A stretch of DNA of 64,000 nt from Elymus sibiricus (lineage: Eukaryota; Streptophyta; Magnoliopsida; Poales; Poaceae), in the NCBI GenBank assembly GCA_039707655.1, contig CM077676.1, positions 184,074,936 to 184,138,935 of the forward strand. The letters run 5' to 3'. This document shows positions 32,473 to 44,577 of this stretch, piece after piece (position 1 is the stretch's first letter; the number at the start of each line of letters is the position of its first letter). Both the position numbers and the translations under genes were made by a program. The notes beneath the pieces were generated by a model. That model saw only the letters and a program-made list of their open reading frames with translations. It had not been told where the DNA came from and ran no database searches.

Positions 32473-34335
32473 TGTTGGAAATATGCCCTAGAGGCAATAA
32501 TAAATTGGTTATTATTATATTTCCTTGTTAATGATAATTGTTTATTATCCATGCTATAATTGTATTGATTGGAAACTCAAATACATGTGTGGGTACATAG
32601 ACAACACTGTGTCCCTAGTAAGCCTCTAGTTGACTAGCTTGTTGATCAAAGATGGTTAAGGTTTCCTAGCCATGGACATGAGATGTCATTTGATAACGGG
32701 ATCACATCATTAGGAGAATGATGTGATGGACAAGACCCAAACTGTAAACGTAGCATTTGATCGTGTCAGTTTATTGCTATTGTTTTCTGCATGTCAAGTA
32801 TCTGTTCCTTTGACCATGAGATCATGCAACTCTCTGACACCGGAGGAATACCTTGTGTGTATCAAACGTCGCAACGTAACTGGGTGACTATAAAGGTGCT
32901 CTACAGGTATCTCCGAGGGTGTCTGTTGGGTTGGCATGGATCAAGACTGGGATTTGTTACTCCGTGTGACGGAGAGGTATCTCAGGGCCCACTCGGTAAT
33001 ACAACATCACAATGAGCCTTGCAAGCAATGTGACTAAAGTGTTAGCCACGAGATCTTGTATTACGGAACGAGTAAAGAGACTTGCCGGTAACGAGATTGA
33101 ACTAGGTATAGTGATACCGACGATCGAATCTCGGGCAAGTAACATACCGAAGAACAAAGGGAACAGCATACGGGATTAACTGAATCCTTGACATAGAGGT
33201 TCGACCGATAAAGATCTTCGTAGAATATGTAGGAGCCAATATGGGCATCCAGGTCCCGCTATTGGTTATTGGCCGTAGAGGTGTCTCGGTCATGTCTACA
33301 TAGTTCTCGAACCCGCAGGGTCTACACACTTAACGTTTGGTGACGATTAGTATAATTGAGTTATTATGTTGGTGACCGAAAGTTGTTCGGAGTCCCGGAT
33401 AAGATCCCGGACATGACGAGGATCTCTGGAATAGTCCGGAGGTAAAGATTGATATATGTGATAATAGTGTTTTGATCTCCGAAAGAGTTCCGGAGTTCAC
33501 CGGAAGGGGTTCCGGATGTTTACCGAAGTGTTCGGGTGCAGCAACACTTTATATGAGCCAAAGGGATATAGCCCACAAGGTATTGGAAAGTGCAAAAGTA
33601 GTTTTGCTGCCGCGTAAGCGGTACTACCGCTTGGTGAAGCGGTACTACCGCCCGAGCGGTACTACCGCTTGTGTGAAGCGGTACTACCGCCCAAACGGTA
33701 CTACCGCTTGTGTGAAGCGGTACTACCGCTTGTGCGCGGCTGTGCACGGTTCGGCAGGGATCCGAGTTGGACTCTTTCCCTGCGGGCCAAACCGACCTTG
33801 TGCGGGCAAAACCGACCCGGAGGAGGCTTTTACTCCAAGTTTAGACCCCAAGGCTCAACATATAAATAGAGGGGCAGGGCTAGCACACGGGATACATAAA
33901 GATTTCCCCAAGCCGTGTGCGGCAACCCTAACCCTCTAGTTCCTCCGTCATAATCTCCGTAGCGCTTGGCGAAGCCCTGCAGAGATTGTTCCTCACCATC
34001 ATCACCACGCCGTCGTGCTGCTGGAACTCAACCACTACTTCACCATCGCTCGCTGGATCGAGGAGGTGAAGGCGTCATCAAGCCGTACGTGTGTTGAACG
34101 CGGAGGTGCCGTCCGTTCGGCACTAGATCGGAAGGATCGTGATTGGATCGCGGGACGCTCGGCGATTTGGATCGCGAAGACGTTCGACTACATCAACCGC
34201 GTTTATTAACGCTTCCGCTTAGCGATCTACAAGGGTATGTAGATTCACTCTCCCTCTCGTAGATGCTCATCACCATGGATAGATCTTGCGTGTGCGTAGG
34301 AAAAAATTTTGTTTCCCATGCAACGTTCCCCAACA
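32473..34335 (+). repeat. 3' LTR of Angela element
   Basis: 1863 bp, same length as the 5' LTR; two differences noticed by eye. Confidence 0.97.
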
Positions 34336-34340
34336 ATTAG

Positions 34341-35778
34341 ACTACTTGACCAAATAAAAACCTAACCTTTTCCCAATTTTAGTTGTCAGCAGATTTTAGC
34401 AAGTGTACAAGTCAAGCATCAGCCTACACATGCAATTCTAAGAGTGTGGCAGCAGAAAGAAAACAATTGCACATGTAAGTAAAGGAGGGGATCGGAGATT
34501 TCAAACGCAATGAAGACACGGTGATTTTTGGCATGGTTTCGATAGGTGGTGCTATCGTACGTCCACGTTGATGGAGGCTTCAACCCACGGAGGGTAACGG
34601 CTACGCGAGTCCACGGAGGGCTCCACCCACAGAGGGTCCACGAAGAAGCAACCTTGCCTATTCCACCATGGCTTACGTCCACGAAGGACTAGCCTCATTC
34701 GGGGTAGATCTTCATGAAGTTGGCGATCTCCTTGCCCTTACAAACTCCTTGGTTCAACTCCACATCATGTCGGAGGCTCCCAAGTGACACCTAACCAATC
34801 TAGGAGACACCACTCTCCAAAAGGTAATAGACGGTGTGTTGTTGATGAACTCCTTTCTCTTGTGCTTCAAATGATAGTCTCCCCAACATTCAAACAACTC
34901 CTCACAGATTTGGCTATGGTGGAAGAAGGATTTGAGTGGAAAGCAACTTGGGAAAGGCTAGAAATCAAGGTTCAAATGGTTGGATTGGAATGTCTTGATC
35001 TCAACACATGAGTAGGTGGTTCTCTCTCAGAAAATGTATGGTGGAAGTGTAGGCATGTTCTGATGGCTCTCCTCACTGAGTAAGAAGGGGTGGAGGGCTA
35101 TATATAGCCTCCACACAAAATCCAACCGTTACACACTTTTGACCCAATTCGGTGGCACCAATAAGAAATCTTGGTGGCACTGACCTGTGTAAAAGATATG
35201 AATGTTAGGAATATCAGTGGGACCGATTGGAGCAACTCGGATGGACCGATGTGCAATGGTTAGGGCAAACCTCGTCTCGGTGGCACCGATTGCATCAATT
35301 CGGTGGGACCTAAGTGAAGCAATAAGGCAACAGAGAGTTGGCAAGCCATCTCGATGAGACCGATTTGTAAATCTCGGTGGGACCGAAGTAATTGCAAACG
35401 ATTACAGAGAGTTGGCAAGGCCATCTCGGTGGGACCGAGATCCATATCGGTGGATCCGATTTGTTCAGGTTTTGGCAGTGGCTAAGTCCAGATGAACTTG
35501 GTGGCTCCGGATAGTAATTTTTGGTGGGGTCGAGTTGGAATGTAGTGTTTGGACATATTTGGATGGAGAAAGTGGTTGAGGGTTTTGGAGCATTGTCACT
35601 AAGCACTTGAGCAAAAAGACCATTAAGCAACACCTCATCCCCTTTTAATAGTATTGGCTTTCCTATGGACTCAATGTGATCTTGGATCACTTAACAAAAA
35701 TGTAGAGTCTTGAGCTTTTGCCAATCCATGTCCTTAGCATTTTGAGGGGTCCACATCTCTAGTCCTTGCCATGCCAAT
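34341..35778 (-). repeat. 3' LTR of element E, segment 2
   Basis: Continues the E LTR after Angela and is colinear with 46846-48275. Contains palindromic TATA GGCTATATATAGCC (35096-35109) and a TCGGTGGCACCGA-type array (about 35140-35530). Ends at the insertion site of S. Confidence 0.92.
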
Positions 35779-36019
35779 TGTAACACCCCGATTTTTGGCC
35801 CTTTCTTTTTCTTTTGGATTTCTTCGAATTTTTATTTGGAGTTCTTTTTCCGTGGCTATGTGGTCTTGAAACCTGGGAAGACCTTCTCTCCTTCCAATTC
35901 CTAGTGGCTTGTCATTCTGAAATCTATCCCAAGGCCATGTCATTTCCATCTTAGCCCAACTCCAATATTTATTTCTTGGGAATATTCCTTTTTCTATTAA
36001 AGGAATAACCCTGTTTGCT

Positions 36020-36900
36020 TTAGGTTGTGAAGCAACCTATATTTCCGCCATTCCAAAAACTCCCACAAAATTCTCATAAATTATTGGATCATATCTTCCA
36101 CAAATATGCCAAAATCCATCCTTGCCTAGTTCAAAAATAATTCAGGAATATTCATTTCCTATTCTGTCCAGTATGGCACTTTGTGAAGGAAGTGTTATTT
36201 ATATTTTCTTGATTGCCCTCAAAATTTTTGGGCACTCTTTAATATCCAAATTATTGACACATGACAAAATTCAACTTCATTTGCCTAGTAAATCTTCCTC
36301 AGCAAATTTCCAAAGTTTCTGACCAGAGAGAAGCTTTGTGAAGGAAGTACTAGCTAGACTTATCCAAATGAGTTGAAATTTTGGGAGATCATTAATATGA
36401 TCAAATCATAACTCTCCACCAAATTTCATCTCCATCCAACAATCTATGTGAGCACACCTTCAAATCTTTGTTTCTGGTCACAATTTCAGTTTGTGAAGCA
36501 ACTATATTTTATATTGCTTCATAAAATCTGAAATTAATCCAGTACCTAAATATCCCTATATCATTTGGTCATGCCAAAATTCACATTATTTTTCCAAGTA
36601 CCCCCAAGTTTCTGTCCAGGGAAGAGCATTGTGGAGGAAGTACCATTTTGGTGTATCCAAATGGTATGAAATTTTTCAGTGCCTTCATATGCCCAAATCA
36701 TCACCCTCTACAAATTTTCAGCCCAATCCAATCATCCATGTGAGTGCTACTTCATGATCTAGTTTCTGGACCAGTTTTTGCAGTTGTGAAGCAACTATGT
36801 TAAATACTGGTCCAAATCTTTTCAAAATTCACAGGATCATAGTCCTTCCTACCCTAAACCCCTGAGACATCCTGGTTAGCTCTTATCCCCTCTAATTTGA
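36020..36900 (+). repeat. Diverged tandem units of about 300 bp in element S
   Basis: Landmarks GTTGTGAAGCAAC (36024, 36490, 36784) and GTGAAGGAAGTA-like (36182, 36335, 36627) recur with CCAATCATCCATGTGAG-like text between. Consistent with an expanded U3. Confidence 0.65.
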
Positions 36901-36939
36901 TCACTATTTCATGCCCAAGTTGGATACAACAAACTTTAG

Positions 36940-37960
36940 CTGACCCATCCCGTCAGCTCACAGTCACTTTGGTCGAGCCATCCCATCAGTGGGGCTGTAG
37001 GTTGGAGGGACAACACAGTAGACATCTTTTGGCAGGCCATCGTGCCCTCTCCTCGCCATGCCACGCGGTGACCACGCGGGCTGGCATGCGTTTGGCGCGC
37101 TCTGAGCGTCGGCTAGCTCCGGGCACTGCCCTCCCGGCCGCTGTCGCGCGTCCCACCTTGTCCACCGCGTCGCCCACAGTCCCCCGCATCCACTCATGCC
37201 CTGGCCCCCTCCTCTTTCTCCCTCGTTCCTCCCCGGCGCGCAATGCCGCACCGCGTGCCCGCGGCCGCCAGCGTCTTCCTCCTGTCTTCTTCCTCCACCG
37301 CGGCATCTCCGCACCGCGTGCACTCCCCCTGGCCTCTCTCTTTCCCCACGCGTGCGCACACGCACGCGGTCGCGTCAGTGCATCTCCCCGAGCGCCCGTG
37401 GCGGCATCCGGCGAGGGTATCGTTGCCGCGGCTATTTAAGCCCTTCCCGAACCTTCCGGACCTCACCAACCTCTCTCCCTCCCTCCTAGGACCCCGCCCA
37501 ACCACTCCACCGAGCTCGAGGAGCCCTCCTCCCCTCCCATGGCCGCCATGACCGCCGTCGAGCATCGCCTAAATTAGCTCAATGCCGAGCTTCCCTCCTC
37601 CTCTAGCCGCCACCAGAGACCTCCACCGCCACCTCGGAGCTCGCCCTGAAGCCCTCCTCTCCTCCCGTGCCCCATGGCTGCGTGCCCAAGTTCGGCCGAC
37701 GGCCTCTCCCACCGCTGCTCAAGCCGCCACCGCTCCAGACCTCCTCGGCGTCCGTGCTATGCGGGGATGGGTGCGGCTCGGTCCCATGAGCTCGCCGGTA
37801 GGCCGCACGGCCCAGACGGAGGCCGGGGTCGCCGGCAAATGCCGGTCGAGCGCCGCCCTATCCCGGCCGAGCGCGGGCAGGAGCTTGAGGATGGAGACGA
37901 CCAGCCCGTGGGGCCCGCGACCCCACCTATCATCGACTAAGGCCAGGATAAGTGGAGACG
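36940..37960 (+). other. GC-rich block in element S with TATA-like box
   Basis: A sharp rise in GC over about 1 kb inside AT-rich surroundings. GCTATTTAAGCCC lies near 37430. Several overlapping ORFs on both strands (for example 37582-38019 plus) reflect GC bias and stop scarcity; no domain recognised. Could be promoter and leader of the LTR. Confidence 0.5.
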
Positions 37961-40041
37961 ACTTTCTGCAAAATACGTTTTCGATTATTGAAAGCGTACT
38001 TTGGTACGTCTTCAATTGAAAATACATTTTCAGTACTGTGAAGACATATTTCTCAAAAGGCGCTTTCTATTTTTCAGCCGCCGCCACCGAAACTCTTAAA
38101 TTGCGGGCGTTTGTCCGTTAGCAGCAAAAATGAATATTTTTATTTAATTTTCTGCCTAACGAACGAACGGTCGTATCTCGGCAACCGTGACTCCGATTCA
38201 GGTGATTCCAAAGCCCACGATCTTAGTTCGTCGAGCCCGTTCTGTTGGTATCATTTTCATGAGGTTGTCGCACTGTGAAAATGACCATTTTGCCCTTGCC
38301 CTTAAAACAGCTCCGCCGGGAGGGAAACTTTTCCGGTGATTCTTTCCGCGAGTTGATCGCACTTCTCCCCGATGAATCCTTCATCCCCAGGCAAGCCATG
38401 ACAGCCACTTGCATGATGGCCTTGCAGTAGCCATGGTTTCCACTTGAATATTTAAATGATTGTTTGCTCATTTAATTATTTTGTGAATAACATATGCTTG
38501 TGAATCCATGTCTATGCTTATGCCATGTTCATTTTCATCTAGTAAGTGAAATGTTTAATTGCTAATGTTATTATTATCATGTTTCAGTCTTGTAATCATT
38601 TCTGATGCTAGTGATAATAATATGCTCATATGAATAGTTGGGGTTTGTCATGCAAATACTTGTGATATTCACGATCATCGTTATGCCATGCTCATGTGCA
38701 TCCCGTAGACTAAATGATTTATTGTTGTTATATGGTTATGTTGCCCATCCATGGTTACACTTGTATCATGCTCATATGCATTATCATGCTATTTTTTTAT
38801 TGTGACTCAGCTCCTCACCATTCAAGTTGAACCTGACATTAATTGAACTTGAACAAATCTGTTGGCTAAGTCATGGTGCCACCGAATCGAGCTAACCAGT
38901 GCAGCCACACTTGCCTTATGGGTGGCCCTGATTCGGTCTATTGTCATGCCTCTCGCCGGTGCCTCCAACTAGGGAAGGTTATGTGTGTGCGCTACCCTGA
39001 TCAGGTAGGCGGCCATAAGCCTTGTGCCCGAGTTGTTTGCGCACGGTTGTCCCCATTTGGGACGAATTTGTTTGTTTGGCCACAACGGTGGCAGCCACGA
39101 AGGTGGCGGATGTCAGGAGTTGGCATCGGGGCTACCCAGGACATAGCCCAAAGGGGAGTTTGTCGGAGTGGCCGGGAGAGTGTCATACAATAGACTGGTT
39201 TTGTCGGAACATCGTTGGTCCACCCAAATGGGAGCACGAGGCCATGAGTTCCGTAGTGTGGGTACAGTGTACTAACCTCTGCAGAGTGTATAATCTATCG
39301 ATAGCCGCGTCCTCGGTCATGGACACAGTTTGTAGTAGGTCACACTATGGGTCAACAGAAATAATAACCTGAATAATAACAACCCCGGTTCGATGAGGAA
39401 AGAAGTTGGTTGATTTTTATGTGGTCACGAGTTGATCACGATGGTATTCTTGATGATGGTTGATCATGAGGTGATCGTGTGATGATCACGACGGTAAGAA
39501 AGATTGATACCTAAGGTGGTTACGAGATAACCTCCGAGCAGAGTAAGTTGGTCCATGAGACCTTAAACGTCGACCCCTTGCATGCTAGTGCTAGTATCAT
39601 CATGTTCATATCATGAGTAATATGTACATGCCATGCTCATGTTGTTCTAGTAGTATCATGTTCATCATTGATGATTAACCTGTAAATGCCATGCTGTTGT
39701 TTGTCCTTATTGCTTTGGTTGCTTTGAGCTTGCGAGTACATTCAAAGTACTCACCTGGCGTGTGATGCCAGATTGCAGGTCATGCCATGATTGATTGCTT
39801 GTCAAGGATTCTGAGGTTGCGCTCTAGGATGCGTCCCAGCCAGAGTCCCTGTGGAGTGGAGTTCATCACCGTCGTCGTTGTTTCACTGCTAGAATTTATT
39901 CCGCTTCGAGATGTTCCGCTGCTAGCATAGAACTCCCTTAGCAGGCGAAGTGTCGCCGTGCCCCTGTAACCTTTGTAATATCGGACCCTTGTACCCCGAT
40001 TATTTGTAATAAAGAGCTGATTTGTTCTATGCCAAGCAATG

Positions 40042-40080
40042 CCGTATTCCAGAAGACTTGGCCTCTGGGCTGGAATACGG
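40042..40080 (+). repeat. Inverted repeat near 3' end of element S
   Basis: Arms CCGTATTCCAG (40042-40052) and CTGGAATACGG (40070-40080), perfect 11 bp, 35 bp downstream of AATAAA. Confidence 0.75.
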
Positions 40081-40118
40081 GGTGTTCCGGTCTCTCTGAG
40101 CCGGAGTGCCACACCAAT

Positions 40119-40219
40119 CATTGAGCATCCTGAAATCTTTATCTTGAATGGACATTAGTTCAATGAGATATATGTTGTTACAAATTACCAAAACCACCAA
40201 GGGAGCAAATATGCTTTCA
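40119..40219 (-). repeat. 3' LTR of element E, segment 3
   Basis: Last 101 bp of the LTR after S, ending ATGCTTTCA; matches 48278-48378. Confidence 0.93.
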
Positions 40220-40250
40220 ATCTCCCCCTTTTTGGTAATTGATGACAACA
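40220..40250 (-). promoter_or_regulatory. Polypurine tract of element E
   Basis: Minus strand reads AAAAAGGGGGAGAT directly before the 3' LTR, identical in core to D. Confidence 0.88.
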
Positions 40251-40752
40251 TATAGATCAAAGCTTCAACAAATGATTAAATGAATGAAGTACATCGTCGC
40301 TTTGAGAAGTATGTGATAAGCAAGTGCTCCCCCTAAATTTGTGCATTATTAATAATTTGCATTTGAATGGAAATGCACAATCGATTAGGATCATGGATCA
40401 CTCTTCCATGTCACATACAACTTGGTGGAGCGCACAAAATGATATGAATGGAATAGTAAGAAGGCATCACCAAAAACACAAGTGAATGATCATACAAAGA
40501 TAATGATAAGGATAAGCATTAAGCATCACATGAAGCATAGTATGATCAATCACACACATAGTATCTCACAAACATAATGATCAAAGTATCTCACACACAT
40601 ATCAAACCAAATAGAAATAGTAGCAGAAACTCAAGAAAAAACAATGAGCAAAAGCAAGACACTCTCTCTCGAAGCCTAATGATCTATACAAATTCTCCCC
40701 CTTTGGCAACAAGTACCAAAAAGTTTGAATAGGTATAGGACTATGCGTCTCT
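40251..40752. other. Non-coding stretch between accessory ORF and polypurine tract of E
   Basis: AT-rich, simple repeats of ACACATA type, a CTCTCTCTC run near 40661 and CTCCCCCTTTGGC near 40696. No coding signal seen. Confidence 0.6.
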
Positions 40753-42897
40753 CTAGGCACGATCCTCGGCAGCTCCTGAAGGTGATCTCCGGCTGGCAAC
40801 TCCGGTGTGCATAGATGGGGTTGAGAGAAGTGCATCCGCGAAGGCTTCAGCTGATGTCTGCTGGGCTAGAGGGGTAGAGACTGGAGGTGGTACTATAGCA
40901 GCAGCAGCAGGTGCAGAGACTGTAGTCCTCGTATCTGCAACAGGCACTGCAGCAGACCTGGATGCCCTAGGCACTATCTAGAATCTCTCAGTCGTCGGTC
41001 TGTCATCTCCACTATCATCAGTAGCAGCCCTGGCTGCGTCAACATCATCTTTCAGCTTCTCCACGATAGTCTGAACCTCAGTGATCTTCACATCAAGATC
41101 ATGAATCTTTATCTCGACTATCCGCTATAGGCTCGCCTGGTTCTTGGTGAGGTTGGCTAGACTTCGCTCAATCCTCAGGGTGGCTTCCAGCAGATAAGTC
41201 ATCTGGTCATTCTTTGTCTTGAGGTTAGCAATAGGTGCGTTGGGAGCAGATGCCTTCTGGGCTTCTTTTGCTGCCTCAGCTGCCCGGATCCTCTCTTGAG
41301 CTTGGGCAGATGTAGGGTGTGAAGGGTCCATCACCACTACATTGTCCTTGAACTATGGACACAATGGGAGATGCTCATGATCAAGTAGATATGTGCTCGT
41401 TCCAACCTTGGAGTTGATGAGCATCTGAATGTGTGGAGCATATCCGCAAGATCTCTTCTGGTCAGCTATGGTTCTCTTGATAGTTTCAACAATAAGGCTC
41501 ATAACTTTGAACTTCTACGGTGTGTCAAACAAGTGTAGCAGGTTGATGGAGTGGCCATGTATCATCTTGTCATCTCTAGACTTGGGCAAAAGAGTGTGCC
41601 TCAATATTGTATTAGTGGTGGCCAAACCAGGTAGCAAGTGCTTCACTGAACCTAGCTTGTGAGTCTCAATATCTTTCTCAAGAATTGCTGTGTACATATT
41701 TGCCATGGAATTGTGGTCCATCTTGAGCTTGGCATATATATCAATGTCATCTTCTTCTTCCTTTGGAGCACCAAGAAGAGCAACCCACTCAGAGATGGTT
41801 GACTGGTATTAGGATCCCTCGGTCATCCACACAATTCTACCATCTGGATAAAAGTGTGCTGTCAAATAAAATTGCATGATCATCTCATCATTCCATTTGG
41901 TAAGCTTTTGTCCAACGAAATCATCAACACCAGCAATTCTGAAGCTTTCATGAACATGGGGGAAATAGTCTTCATTTGCATCAATATATTTCCAATCCAC
42001 CCACTTCATATCACTGACAATAGGCTTGTTGTCAAGCAACACAGTCTCATAGAAATCTTGTTGCTCTCATGTGTGAAAGCGGTAATCACAAGCAGTCCTC
42101 TTCCTTGCAGCATATGGATCTGATAATCTCCACTGACGCAATCCTTTGTCCTTCCTGAGCATCATGTTTTCTGCAACTGGATGAGCATTGTCATGATCTG
42201 GAATATTGGGTTTCAACTTTCTGAGCACTAGTGGCTCCTCATCAACATCAACTTCAGGCACTGGGGCCTTGTTCTTCTCAGTAGTAGGGATGTTTCTTGT
42301 AGATCTCTTGGGTGCTGGAGCTTTGGGGTTGGATTTGGTGGGAGTAGCAGACCTCATAGCATCAGACATGAGCTTTTGAGTCTTGGCAGGAGGTGCATCA
42401 GCTGCTGGTTTCTCCTCTTACTCTTCATCAGCCATGGAGGGTTTGCCTATAACATGAGCAACTGTTTTCCTTGGCCTCTTCTTCTTTCCTGCAGCAGCTT
42501 CCTCTGTATCACTTGGTTCCTCAAGTGTAAATGTCATGGTTTTCTTTGTAACTTTCTTCACAGCAGATTTGTCCTTGGCAACAGGTCTTGTGCTAGCAGT
42601 TCTGCCATACTCCTTAGCAATCACTTTCTTCTTCTTTGATGTGGCCTCACTAGCAACAAAATCCTCATCCTCATCATCCGAGGTTCTCTTCTTTCTTGCC
42701 CCAGTAGCTGCTTTGGGCAATTCTGGAGAACTCCTCTCTCCCTCATAGTAGCTGCCCTCAGGGCTAGAGCCTGAACTGAGATCAGTGTGTGCTTCTGAGA
42801 CATTCTGACTATCACTAGCATCTGATATCTTGCAAGGCTGACCCTGTGAATAGATGGGTATGGGCAGAGTAGATGAGTCATCACAAAAAGCAGACAT
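40753..42897 (-). pseudogene. Accessory ORF of element E, 715 codons, frame intact but several nonsense codons
   Basis: On the minus strand the frame from ATG 42897 (MSAFCDDSSTLPIPIY) to the stop at 40753 never shifts, but about seven in-frame stops interrupt it (including 42418, 42067, 41809, 41515 and 41125). N-terminal 250 residues are acidic and Lys-rich with likely nuclear-signal-like KKKK and KKKRPRK. A middle block has RKLKPNIPDHDNAHPV, WRLSDPYAARKRTACDYRFHT, WVDWKYIDAN, GVDDFVGQKLTKWNDEMIMQF and AHFYPDGRIVWMTEG. A further block is MIHGHSINLLHLFDTP. The tail is coiled coil then Ala/Pro-rich. I recognise this as a protein repeatedly annotated in cereal retrotransposons (putative plant transposon protein); biochemical role unknown. 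It occupies the place downstream of gag where pol should be. Confidence 0.8.
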
Positions 42898-42939
42898 TTT
42901 TCATGAAAATTGGGTTCAAATCTTAGTTTCAAGTTTTCA

Positions 42940-43790
42940 CAGAAGGCATTTCGGATCCACCGAGTTGATAATCTCGGTGATACCGAAGCACTCAGCAGAA
43001 ACAAAACACTCCATTTCGGTCAGACCGAGATGTGGTTCGGTGTCTCCAAGATGCTAGGGTTTCACTGAAACATTACTTTCGGTCTCACCGATTCATACTT
43101 CTCGGTGGCACCGAGATGTACTAGTGCAATGGCCTGGGGCCAAATCGGTGACTCCGAAAATCTCAATTCGGTCGGTCCGAGATGCTTACGGTGGAAACTT
43201 AAACCTAAAATTTTTGCTCGAATCTAATCTACGGAATTTATTCGTGGAACATGCATTGCAATCTGTGGCAAGAATAATGGCAATCCATCCGTGTATTGAA
43301 TCAGAAAGAGGAACACTGAGGGGGTCAAATCTCACCCTAACTTGGTGGAGATCCTCTACGGCGGCAACGGCGGGGAAGATTCCCATTGACGGTGACGGAT
43401 TTCGGCGGCAAGGGCGCGCTGGACGCAACGATGAAGTCCAGAGACGAGGGCGACGGCAGCAGAGGGGGTGCGGGAGTCGTGATGTTTGAGAAATTTCAAC
43501 CGTATGGGCCCGCTGAGTATATATACCCAACCGCTGTCGGTGGCTCCGAGTGGAACAACTCGGTGGCACCGATATGTGTAACTGCAAGCAGTATAGCAAA
43601 TCGGTGACTCCAAAATGTTCAACTCGGTGACACCGATATTGAAATCTAGATCAATCTAAATGATTTCGGTTTGACCAAGTTTGAGTGGCTTGGTCCAACC
43701 GAAATGCATAAAGAAGGTTTTGGAGGTTCAGCCCTTTCAGATCGGTGACTCCGAGTGCGCCTCACCCGGAGGGTCCGAAAATGAGTTGTT
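42940..43790 (-). promoter_or_regulatory. Internal promoter-like region with palindromes and TATA box, upstream of accessory ORF
   Basis: Minus-strand TATA-like GGGTATATATACTC at 43517-43528 is preceded (43540-43770) and followed (42950-43170) by TCGGTGNCACCGA-type palindromes such as at 43560 and 43624. This mimics the LTR layout, where an array lies upstream of GGCTATATATAGCC (47595-47608). The accessory ATG is about 620 bp downstream of this TATA. Confidence 0.55.
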
Positions 43791-44577
43791 CAATTTTTGT
43801 GATGTAGCAAGAATAGAGTTTGAGACAAGAAAGCATAGATAGCTAGAGAAGGTACTCAGGCATTCTTGTACATCCACTTGGCCAGAAAAACCAAGACAAT
43901 CAAAACAACAAATGGATGTCCTCAAATGAAGAAAACATGCAAATAAACATGCTCACACAATGAGATAGCAAATGAAATATGTGTCAAACATGCACAACCA
44001 ATTCTAGCATCTATCAAGCAATGGCGATGACTAGGTCATCTATATATGAGTATATTGACTTAGGAGTCAAATGAGAACATTTGATCATAGGTCATACTCA
44101 TCGTTTAAGCACAAGTGGGGTTGCCACTTTTACATAAAGCATTGATGTGTTCACACCATTAGAGTTGCTTTAGCTCAAGTCTTAGAGCAAAGCTCCCCCT
44201 AGATGTGATATCCCCCCAAAGAGGGATGAACTAACCTTGGGTTTTGTCGATGATGACTTCATGTAGATGTTGAAGATGTGGATGCTCAATGTTGATGTAG
44301 ACAATCAAGAGTTGGGAGCAATCCTTTGGAGTTTTGTGCTTTCAATACCTACATGGGTTAGTCCCACATAAGGAACATACAATAATATCCATAGACATAG
44401 AGTGAAATGCACATATGATGATGTCCATGAATGCAATGACTACCTTGTCCCTTGCCTTACCAACAAGAGGGTTTGTGACTCCATGAACTAGTGCAAGATG
44501 TGGAAGTTCAATGCACAAGTTCTTGCCATAAATGAATGTGAGTGAAGTTTGTTGGCGGAGTCACCCTCTAGAACTTT
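43791..44577. other. Non-coding interior of element E between gag and promoter-like region
   Basis: Matches the residual interior of D (for example 44025-44175 with 22139-22287). Would be the 3' untranslated part of a gag mRNA. No pol motif seen. Confidence 0.65.

Larger units (their letters stand above)
25297..34335 (+). mobile_element. Angela/BARE1/WIS-type copia retrotransposon, complete and very young
   Basis: Two LTRs of 1863 bp (25297-27159 and 32473-34335), TGTTGGAAATATGCC to CCCCAACA, with a perfect TSD ATTAG (25292-25296 and 34336-34340). I found two differences between the LTRs, near 26508 versus 33694 and near 26730 versus 33898. Internal region has gag, protease, integrase, RT and RNase H in the copia order. 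It is inserted in the 3' LTR of E, whose 5' LTR shows the empty site. Two frame breaks in gag-pol suggest it cannot move alone. Confidence 0.97.
35779..40113. mobile_element. Element S: probable solo LTR, 4.3 kb, family not identified
   Basis: Begins TGTAACACCCCG and ends GAGTGCCACA, flanked by a perfect TSD CCAAT (35774-35778 and 40114-40118); removing it restores the E LTR exactly as in 46802-48378. I see no terminal repeat within it, no primer site and no gag or pol, so a solo LTR of a long-LTR family is likely. LTRs of this size are known in Triticeae LARDs such as Sukkula and its relative Erika, but I do not recognise this sequence as either. If read on the plus strand, U3-like sequence runs to a TATA box near 37430 and a poly(A) signal AATAAA lies near 40007. 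Confidence 0.85.

Noticed and set aside
36897..38019. Host gene encoded by overlapping ORFs in the GC-rich block
   Set aside because: ORFs exist on both strands in several frames, are rich in Pro/Arg/Ala and lack a recognisable domain; the block lies inside a TSD-flanked unit.
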